A stretch of 64,000 bases of DNA from Ilumatobacter coccineus YM16-304 (GTDB lineage Bacteria; Actinomycetota; Acidimicrobiia; Acidimicrobiales; Ilumatobacteraceae), in NCBI RefSeq assembly GCF_000348785.1, contig NC_020520.1, positions 186,001 to 250,000 of the forward strand, read 5' to 3'. A model generated the notes under the pieces. That model was not told where the DNA came from. It searched no databases and was given only the letters and a program-made list of their open reading frames with translations. Position numbers and translations under genes: made by a program. Positions 24,644 to 30,313 of this stretch are shown in pieces. How positions within the stretch are numbered: the stretch's first letter is position 1; the number at the start of each line of letters is the position of its first letter.

Positions 24644-25174
24644 ATGAACGAGACCAACAGCAGCGCCAGGGCCGCCACGACCGTGATGACCGCCGCGCCA
24701 GCGGCATCCGAATCGACGCAGGCCGTCGAGCGCTACCTCGAGCCCGACAAGCTGACGAAGCGGCTCGCCAACCCGATCGTCGCCGGGCTCACCCGACTCG
24801 GCATCAGCGTCCGAGGGTCGCGGGTGCTCGAAGTGCAGGGGCGGGTGAGCGGGGAGTGGCGGGAGGTGCCGGTCAATCCACTCGCTCTCGACGGGCGTAC
24901 GTACCTCGTGGCGCCGCGCGGGCACACCCAATGGGTCCGCAACCTCCGCGTGGCCGGCACGGGCCGCCTCCGCCGAGGCCGTCGCCGCACCGTCTTCACC
25001 GCGACCGAACTCGCCGATGCCGACAAGGCTCCGATCATCCGCGCCTATCTCGCCGAGTGGGCGTTCGAGGTCGGCAAGTTCTTCGACGGCATCACGAAGG
25101 ACTCGTCCGACGACGAACTCCTCGCCGTCGCCAGCGGTTTCCCGGTGTTCGAGATCCACATCGCAGAAGACTGA
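24644..25174 (+). CDS. Deazaflavin (F420)-dependent nitroreductase-family protein
   Basis: A 176-residue protein. After an Ala/Thr-rich lead, the core (LTRLGISVRGSRVLEVQGRVSGEWREVPVNPL...YLVAPRGHTQWVRNLRVAG) has the strand-loop pattern of the Ddn/F420-dependent split-barrel family; the QWVRNLR segment is the usual cofactor-phosphate contact. Members reduce enones, quinones or nitro groups. The ATG at 24644 has a GAGGAG ribosome-binding site; the upstream ATG at 24629 would place it inside the coding sequence. It is divergently controlled with the TetR/P450 operon, so it may act on the same compounds. Confidence 0.85.
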   Translation: MNETNSSARAATTVMTAAPAASESTQAVERYLEPDKLTKRLANPIVAGLTRLGISVRGSRVLEVQGRVSGEWREVPVNPLALDGRTYLVAPRGHTQWVRNLRVAGTGRLRRGRRRTVFTATELADADKAPIIRAYLAEWAFEVGKFFDGITKDSSDDELLAVASGFPVFEIHIAED

Positions 25175-25214
25175 GTTGACACCTCACCGAGTCGGACGTG
25201 TCGAGGCGAAAACG

Positions 25215-25274
25215 CACGAGGTGCCAGGCGTGCCGTCATCGGTCGTGTCGACCGGACGGTGCTGGCACCTCGTG
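25215..25274. terminator. 60-nt composite hairpin between convergent genes
   Basis: A perfect 13-bp outer stem (CACGAGGTGCCAG with CTGGCACCTCGTG) encloses CCGTC/GACGG and a CGGTCG-tgt-CGACCG tip. It lies between the convergent reductase and coiled-coil genes, where a bidirectional terminator is expected, but has no T-run on either strand and is longer than most terminators. Confidence 0.5.
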
Positions 25275-25340
25275 ATTGCACTCGCAGGTTCGGATCGGGT
25301 CCTGCGATGCGTGTGTTTCGGGCGCGTTGCCCGATGGGAC

Positions 25341-25940
25341 TCAGATGATCGAGAGGCCGCCGATGGGCTCGTTCGAAGCGGGCGGGGGAAGGATCGCGTC
25401 GCCGGGGGCCGAGTCGTCGGTTGCGCCGTCGAGCGTGGCGTCGGCGTGGGTGCCGGATTCCGCAGCGTGGCCGGCGTTCGTCTGAGGTTCGAAGAGTGCG
25501 GTGATCGCGTCGGCCAGGGCCTTCTGGCGGGCCAGGCACTCGTTGAGGCCGTGCTTGATCTCGGCGACGCTGCGCTCGAGCGTGTCGAGTCGGGCGGCGA
25601 CGTCGGGGGCGGTCCATGCGGAGCCGGCGGCCGGGGCGGCGGTGCCTGATGCTTCGATGCGATCGGCACGCTCGCGCTCGATCAGCTCGGTCATGCGACG
25701 TTCGGTGCGCTCGGTGGCGTGCTTCGCCTCCGACCGAGCGGTCTCGATCTGTTCCTGAGCGATCTGTGCGTACGCGGCCATCGACGTGAACTGGCTGCTG
25801 ATCTGTTGCTCGACCTGCGTGACTCGATGGTGGAGGTCGTCGACCCGCACCACTTCTGCCGCAGCTGCTTCGTCACCGAAGAACTGCTCGACGCCGAGGT
25901 CGTTGTCGATCTCGTCGATGTCTCTTGTCTTACCGAACAT
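25341..25940 (-). CDS. Coiled-coil hypothetical protein
   Basis: A 199-residue cytoplasmic protein. An acidic lead with FGKTRDIDEIDNDLGVEQFFG is followed by about 90 residues of heptad-rich helix (VDDLHHRVTQVEQQISSQF, then IAQEQIETARSEAKHATERTERR and VAARLDTLERSVAEIKHGL). A disordered Ala/Asp/Pro tail ends IGGLSII. No membrane segment or catalytic motif is seen. It is divergent from a type IV pilin-like gene across a region with a hairpin, so a role in pilus or cell-surface assembly is possible but not shown. Confidence 0.6.
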   Translation of the reverse strand: MFGKTRDIDEIDNDLGVEQFFGDEAAAAEVVRVDDLHHRVTQVEQQISSQFTSMAAYAQIAQEQIETARSEAKHATERTERRMTELIERERADRIEASGTAAPAAGSAWTAPDVAARLDTLERSVAEIKHGLNECLARQKALADAITALFEPQTNAGHAAESGTHADATLDGATDDSAPGDAILPPPASNEPIGGLSII

Positions 25941-25975
25941 GTTGTTCCTACTCGTGGGTGTCGATCCGATTGTGT

Positions 25976-26016
25976 TGCCTCTGCCCTCACACACGTGCGT
26001 GGGCATGTAAGAGGCA
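25976..26016. promoter_or_regulatory. Hairpin in the 293-bp divergent region before the pilins
   Basis: Outer arms TGCCTCT and AGAGGCA and inner GCCC/GGGC enclose CACACACGTGCGTG. A further small stem, AGCCC to GGGCT, lies near 26070-26088. The rest of 25941-26233 is relatively AT-rich around 26085-26115 (cattttcggcaaag), a likely promoter zone for the pilin gene. No known riboswitch was recognised. Confidence 0.35.
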
Positions 26017-26233
26017 TCGGGCGCGCGGCGGATCGACTTGAGCCCAAATTGATTCTTGGGAATCGGGAGCCCTCTGAGCTGGGGCTAAACATTTTCGGCA
26101 AAGTTTTTTCGGAAAACCGTTCAAGGTTCTCAGCGCCTGGACCGAAACATTCAGTGCGCTACGGGAGATGTTCTCACGGAGCCATCTACAACAACTCCAA
26201 TTGAGATTCATCAGCGGAAGGAAACGCAGAATC

Positions 26234-26623
26234 ATGAACAAGAACCAGGACAAGGGATTCACCCTCGTCGAACTCCTCATCGTCATCGTCATCCTCGGCA
26301 TCCTCGCCACGGTCACCGTGTTCGCAGTTCGCGGCATCACCGACCAGGGCCAGGAGAACGCTTGCGCAGTCGAGCGTCGCACCCTCGATACGGCCATCGA
26401 GTCGTACTACGCTCAGAACCAGAGCGACCCGGCCACGCTCGGCACCAACGCCGCTCCCGGCGATCTGGTCCCGGACTTCCTGAAGACCGACGTCAACACG
26501 GCGAACTGGACCTTCGTGAGCACGGCTGGTCCCGACGGCATCGCCGGCAACGGCGACGATCTCGACACCGCTGTGTTCCTCGCCGTCACCGCTGCCAACG
26601 ACGGAGCTTGCGAAGGCGCCTGA
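26234..26623 (+). CDS. Type IV pilin-like protein
   Basis: A 129-residue prepilin. A short charged leader MNKNQDKG is cut before FTLVELLIVIVILGILATV, the classical N-methylated pilin helix with Glu at position 5. A small globular domain follows, with two Cys (ENACAVERR and the C-terminal DGACEGA) that can form a pilin disulfide loop. The start is well supported by GGAAGGAAA upstream. A strong terminator follows, then a second pilin gene. Such proteins form pili or pseudopili, or act in DNA uptake in Gram-positive bacteria. The assembly genes (pilB/C/M/N) are not in the window. Confidence 0.9.
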   Translation: MNKNQDKGFTLVELLIVIVILGILATVTVFAVRGITDQGQENACAVERRTLDTAIESYYAQNQSDPATLGTNAAPGDLVPDFLKTDVNTANWTFVSTAGPDGIAGNGDDLDTAVFLAVTAANDGACEGA

Positions 26624-26655
26624 TCGACTGATCAGTCGTCTCTGACGAACAGGTG

Positions 26656-26693
26656 AAGGAGCCCCGCCGAAAGGCGGGGCTCCTTCCGTTTTC
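26656..26693 (+). terminator. Rho-independent terminator after pilin 1
   Basis: A 13-bp GC-rich stem (AAGGAGCCCCGCC with GGCGGGGCTCCTT) with a GAAA tetraloop is followed by CCGTTTTC. It is the clearest intrinsic terminator in the window. Confidence 0.85.
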
Positions 26694-26732
26694 GGCATTG
26701 ATGCGAATGGTCAGGGTCCAAAAGGAACCAAC

Positions 26733-27161
26733 ATGCTTCTTCAACATTTCCTCAAGAGACCGGCGAGATCTGCCGATCAATTGCGCATGAACGAGTACGA
26801 CGCTATCGAGGTGACACCCGCCGTGAAGCGGGCACCATTCGACCGAGGCTTCTCCTTGGTCGAGATGCTGATCGTGATCGTCGTGCTCGGCATCCTCGCC
26901 ACGGTCGCGGTGTTCGCCGTGCGCGGTACGACCAGCAACGCCGAGTCCCAGGCGTGCCAGTCCGAACTCAAGAGCCTCAACACGATGGTCGAAGCGCACT
27001 TCGTGCGCACCGGTGAGCGCACGATTGCGCCGACCGGCGTGACCGACGATCGGTTCGAGATCACCTTGGTCGACGCGCAGATCATGCGCTCGGTGTCGGC
27101 GAACTACCACATCGATGCCGATGGTGAGGTCACGCCCGTGGCGGGAACGATCTGCGACTGA
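26733..27161 (+). CDS. Type IV pilin-like protein with long leader
   Basis: A 142-residue prepilin. The cleavage site is G before FSLVEMLIVIVVLGILATVAVF, again with Glu at position 5. The leader is long (about 43 residues from the ATG at 26733, which has AAAGGA upstream; about 25 from the ATG at 26787). The mature protein has a short globular part with paired Cys (ESQACQSE and the terminal TICD). It is the likely paralogue of pilin 1; the helix and the AVRGxT segment are nearly identical. Separate termination suggests different expression levels, for example major and minor pilin. Confidence 0.85.
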   Translation: MLLQHFLKRPARSADQLRMNEYDAIEVTPAVKRAPFDRGFSLVEMLIVIVVLGILATVAVFAVRGTTSNAESQACQSELKSLNTMVEAHFVRTGERTIAPTGVTDDRFEITLVDAQIMRSVSANYHIDADGEVTPVAGTICD

Positions 27162-27233
27162 GCGTCTCCGGAACGTCCTCGACCGCCGACCACTCGCGCT
27201 ACCTACGCGTGAGCGGTCGGCGGAGTGATGGGC

Positions 27234-27923
27234 TCAGCCGGCTCGAGATTCGGCGGCGAGCTGCAGGACGTCGTCCTCGGGGAACGGGCCGATCCAGCCG
27301 GTGATCGGCGTGCCGTCGGCTGCCAGCAGCACTGCTGACGGCTGCGACTGGATGCCGATCTCGATCCACGTCTCGAACGATTCGTCCCACAACATGGTGA
27401 ACGAATCGGTGCCGTAGTCGTCGACGAAGGCATGGGCATCGTCGAGGTTGTCCTGTGTGCCGAGGCCCACAACGATCAGTTCGTCTTCATGATCTCGAGC
27501 AAACTGCTCGACGCCGGGAGCTTCCCGGCGGCAGATCGATCAATGCGGCGCCCACATCCACAACAAGACGGGCTTGTCCTGCGGGACGAGGTTGCGGAAG
27601 TTGACCTTGCGATCGTTGGTGAGGTCGTCGACGACCACGCTCGGGAGCTGGTTGGTGTCGATCTCCGCCGACGGGAGCACCTCGGCTCCGACCAGGTCGA
27701 CGAACCCGGCCCCGACGGCCGTGGCCGCCACGTCGGCGGGTACCTCGGTGCCAGTATCGGTCTGGGTGTCGGGTGATGCTTCAGGCAACGCCTCGTCGGT
27801 CGACGCGTCGTCCCCACCGCACGCGGCGAACAGCATCGTGCCGGCCAGGGCGCCCGCCATGACTCGGCGTCGCGCTCGACTGACTGATCGAGATGGGTGC
27901 GTACTCCGCATGTGCGCCATCAT
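27234..27923 (-). CDS. TlpA/thioredoxin-like lipoprotein with in-frame TGA (candidate selenoprotein)
   Basis: Read through TGA at 27542-27540, the frame encodes 229 residues. A signal ends in LFAACGG (lipobox), followed by an Asp/Thr-rich spacer and a thioredoxin fold. The active site reads LLWMWAPH-U128-S-I-C131-RREAPGVEQFA. The family motif is W-A-P-x-C-x-x-C, and TGA is exactly its first, nucleophilic cysteine. Sequence beyond the TGA is a complete thioredoxin fold (ELIVVGLGTQDNL, the cis-Pro in SQPSAVLL) ending in TGA at 27234. A stable hairpin starts 9 nt after the TGA. A UxxC thiol oxidoreductase outside the membrane is the likely product. The exact ATG (27923, 27920 or 27911) is uncertain. 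Confidence 0.82.
27512..27530 (-). promoter_or_regulatory. Candidate bacterial SECIS hairpin after the TlpA-like TGA
   Basis: CGCCGGG-AAGCT-CCCGGCG forms a perfect 7-bp GC stem with its apical loop 16 nt after the TGA. An outer CTGC/GCAG pairing (27534-27531 with 27507-27504) can extend it. If the top G-C pair opens, the loop begins with G, as is usual in bacterial SECIS elements. Placement closely matches that in the AhpD-like gene. Confidence 0.55.
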
Positions 27924-28010
27924 TGCGCCCCGATCACGTCGAGCGTCGGTGACGAATCGCTGTTCTCCGAACGTTTCGCGTCCCGTACCCGCCGAATTCG
28001 CCGGCTGATG

Positions 28011-28436
28011 TCAGTGCGCGAAGACCTGCGCGTCGTCGGCGAACGCCTTGAACTCGAGTGCGTTGCCCGACGGGTCGTGCAAGAACATCGTCGACTGCTC
28101 TCCGACTTCACCGACGAAGCGCGTGTGGGGCTCGATCACGAACGAGGTGCCCGCCGCCGTCAGGCGTTCCGCGAGTTCTGCCCAGGCATCGGGCGTGAGC
28201 AGCACGCCGAAGTGAGGGACCGGCACCGCATCCCCGTCGACCTCGTTGGTGAGCCCGGCCGGACCGGGATGGTTGGTGTCGAGGTGTGCCACGAACTGGT
28301 GGCCGAACAGATCGAAGTCGACCCAGTGATCGGCCGATCGCCCCTCCGGGCAGCCGAGTAGTTCGCCGTAGAAGGCGCGTGCCGCGGCGAGGTCATGGAC
28401 GGGCATGGCGAGATGAAACCGTTGCAGCTCGGGCAT
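28011..28436 (-). CDS. VOC family (glyoxalase/dioxygenase-fold) protein
   Basis: A 141-residue vicinal oxygen chelate protein with two beta-alpha-beta-beta-beta modules. It starts FHLAMPVHDLAAARAFYGELLGCPEG, the standard module entry, with possible metal ligands His8, His58-type (DLFGHQFVAHLD) and a C-terminal Glu in MFLHDPSGNALEFKAF. The 'fl.DPsGN.lEfk' ending is typical of glyoxalase/bleomycin-resistance types. It is a single gene upstream of the TGA-containing TlpA-like gene on the same strand, but separated by about 90 bp. The substrate is unknown. Confidence 0.85.
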   Translation of the reverse strand: MPELQRFHLAMPVHDLAAARAFYGELLGCPEGRSADHWVDFDLFGHQFVAHLDTNHPGPAGLTNEVDGDAVPVPHFGVLLTPDAWAELAERLTAAGTSFVIEPHTRFVGEVGEQSTMFLHDPSGNALEFKAFADDAQVFAH

Positions 28437-28497
28437 CGTCCGAACTGTACGCCCTCCGTGGCGACACGCTGCGTCGAACGACGCAACGAAGCGACCG

Positions 28498-28923
28498 CTA
28501 CGTCGACGGGGTGTGCGGCAGCATGTAGGTGCCCTGCGCGACCGCCGACGGCTTCGATTCGTCGGTCGTCCAGATGCTCACCGTTCCGACGACCGATCGC
28601 CGCCCGGCCACGTCGAGGGTCGCCTTCGCCCACAGCACGTCGCCGACCGCCGGGCGGATGTAGCGGATCGACAGCTCCGAGGTCATCGCCATCGGTTCGA
28701 TTCGACCGACGCCGACGAAGGTGACGTACCAGAGCGCCGCGTCGGCGAGACCGAACTGAGTCGGACCCGACACGAAGCCGCCGGGCCGGATCTCGTCGGT
28801 GTGAACGTCACGACGAGCGATCGCGTAGTCGTCGCCCACCTCGAAGCACGTGTTGCCGGTGCCGGAGAACTCCCGATCGATCATCGCAGTGATCGCCTCG
28901 GCGGTGACGGGGTTCGTGCTCAC
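28498..28923 (-). CDS. PaaI-type hotdog-fold thioesterase
   Basis: About 141 residues. The hotdog core includes GGFVSGPTQFGLADAALWYVTFVGVG, the central helix with Asp, and strands TSELSIRYIRPAVGDVLWAKATLDVAGRRSVVGTVSIW. The pattern 'G...sg......D.a' is that of acyl-CoA thioesterase 4HBT/PaaI proteins, which hydrolyse acyl-CoA. The GTG at 28923 follows GGGAGG with almost no spacer, so the ATG at MIDREFSG, about 14 codons in, is a fair alternative. It is divergent from a ferredoxin reductase. Confidence 0.78.
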   Translation of the reverse strand: MSTNPVTAEAITAMIDREFSGTGNTCFEVGDDYAIARRDVHTDEIRPGGFVSGPTQFGLADAALWYVTFVGVGRIEPMAMTSELSIRYIRPAVGDVLWAKATLDVAGRRSVVGTVSIWTTDESKPSAVAQGTYMLPHTPST

Positions 28924-28971
28924 CCTCCCGACGGTACGCCTCGACAGAGGCGCGCATGGCATCGTGTCGGA

Positions 28972-30201
28972 ATGGCTGATCAGTTGGAACAAGTCGTGGT
29001 GATCGGAGCGTCGCTCGCAGGGTTGCGAGCCGCCGAGACCCTGCGGAGCGAGGGCTTCGAGGGGACGGTGACCGTGGTGGGCGCCGAGACGCACCGGCCA
29101 TACGATCGCCCGCCACTGTCGAAGAAGTTGCTGGCCGGTGAATGGGAGCCCGATCGCATCCATCTCCGCCAACCCGATTCGTTCGACGAACTCGACGTCG
29201 AGTGGAAGCTCGGTGTCGCCGCGTCACATCTCGACCTCGACGCACGCCGGGTCGACCTCAGCGATGGAACCTCGCTCGACTTCGATGGTTGCATCATCGC
29301 GACCGGCGCCGGGTGTCGGCGACTGCCCGACCAGGGTCGACACGCGCACGTCCACGAGGTCCGCACGGTCGATGATTCGATGCGCTTGCGTGCCGAGATC
29401 GCCGACGGTGGTCGACACGTCGTGGTGATCGGTGCCGGGTTCATCGGTCTCGAGGTCGCCGCCACCGCCAAGCAGTTGGGCAACCAGGTGACCGTGCTCG
29501 AGGGGGCGTCGGCGCCGCTCATCCGTGGCCTGGGTGCCGAGATGGGCGCCGCGATCGGTGCGATGCACGAAGCCAATGGCATCGACATCCGCTGCGACGT
29601 ACGCGTCGATCGGCTCGACCCTGCCGGCGTGCTGCTCGAGGGCGGCGAGCTCGTCGAGTCCGACGTCGTGGTGGTCGGCATCGGAGTGGTGCCGGCGACG
29701 AAGTGGCTCGACGACAGTGGCCTCGAGATCCGTGACGGTGTGGTCTGCGACGAGACCCTGCTGGCGTGGCGGACCGATGGTTCGCCTGTGCCCGGCGTGT
29801 ACGCGGCCGGTGACGTGCTGCGTTGGCCGAACGCGCTCTTCGGTGAGGAGATGCGCATCGAACACTGGACGAACGCAGCCGAGCAGGGGGCCGCAGCCGC
29901 GCGCAGCATGCTCGCAGTCGCCGCGGGCGAAGCTCCCGAGCCGTACGCGCCGATTCCGTTCTTCTGGAGCGATCAGGCCGACATCCGCATCCAGTTCCTC
30001 GGCCGGGCCGCCGACGACGACGAGGTGCTGGTCGGCGCCGGGTCGATCGCCGACGGCAAGTTCCTCACTCTCTACGGACGTGAGGGCAAGCTGCACGGTG
30101 CCCTCGGGGTCAACGCCCCGCGCTGGGTGATGCCGATCCGCAAACTGCTGCTCGCTGGCGCGAGCTGGGACGAGGCCGTGGCTCACGCCGCCACCCTCTG
30201 A
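28972..30201 (+). CDS. FAD-dependent ferredoxin/rubredoxin reductase
   Basis: A 409-residue two-dinucleotide-fold flavoprotein. The FAD site VVVIGASLAGLRAAETLR is at the N-terminus, TVVGAETHRPYDRPPLSKK follows, the NAD(P)H site VVVIGAGFIGLEVAATAKQLG lies at about residues 145-165, and VYAAGDV gives the second FAD contact. The C-terminal IPFFWSDQADIRIQFLG segment is the ferredoxin reductase signature. Such enzymes feed electrons to P450s or dioxygenases, so it may serve the P450 at 22190. A perfect palindrome follows the stop codon. Confidence 0.92.
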   Translation: MADQLEQVVVIGASLAGLRAAETLRSEGFEGTVTVVGAETHRPYDRPPLSKKLLAGEWEPDRIHLRQPDSFDELDVEWKLGVAASHLDLDARRVDLSDGTSLDFDGCIIATGAGCRRLPDQGRHAHVHEVRTVDDSMRLRAEIADGGRHVVVIGAGFIGLEVAATAKQLGNQVTVLEGASAPLIRGLGAEMGAAIGAMHEANGIDIRCDVRVDRLDPAGVLLEGGELVESDVVVVGIGVVPATKWLDDSGLEIRDGVVCDETLLAWRTDGSPVPGVYAAGDVLRWPNALFGEEMRIEHWTNAAEQGAAAARSMLAVAAGEAPEPYAPIPFFWSDQADIRIQFLGRAADDDEVLVGAGSIADGKFLTLYGREGKLHGALGVNAPRWVMPIRKLLLAGASWDEAVAHAATL

Positions 30202-30206
30202 CCACA

Positions 30207-30239
30207 CCGGACGGTTTGTCTCAGAGACAAACCGTCCGG
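30207..30239. repeat. 33-bp perfect palindrome after the ferredoxin reductase
   Basis: Arms CCGGACGGTTTGTCTC and its exact inverse complement flank one A at 30223. It begins 5 bp after the stop. It could terminate transcription, but no T-run follows. Its arm sequence is unrelated to the other palindromes although the geometry is the same. Confidence 0.9.
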
Positions 30240-30270
30240 CAACACATCGACTGCGGTCAATATTCCGATG

Positions 30271-30289
30271 TTGAGTGGTTGGCACTCAA
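30271..30289. promoter_or_regulatory. HAIR element (HspR-type operator) upstream of lon
   Basis: TTGAGT-N7-ACTCAA matches the HspR-associated inverted repeat consensus (CTTGAGT-N7-ACTCAAG), lacking only the outer C on the left. It lies 24 bp upstream of the lon ATG. Lon is a known HspR/heat-shock target in actinobacteria, so heat control of this gene is likely. Confidence 0.75.
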
Positions 30290-30313
30290 GAAAAGTGAAT
30301 CTAGTGTGTCTCC

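Noticed and set aside
25941-26233. c-di-GMP riboswitch before the pilin gene
   Set aside because: The conserved GEMM core was not seen; only simple hairpins are present.
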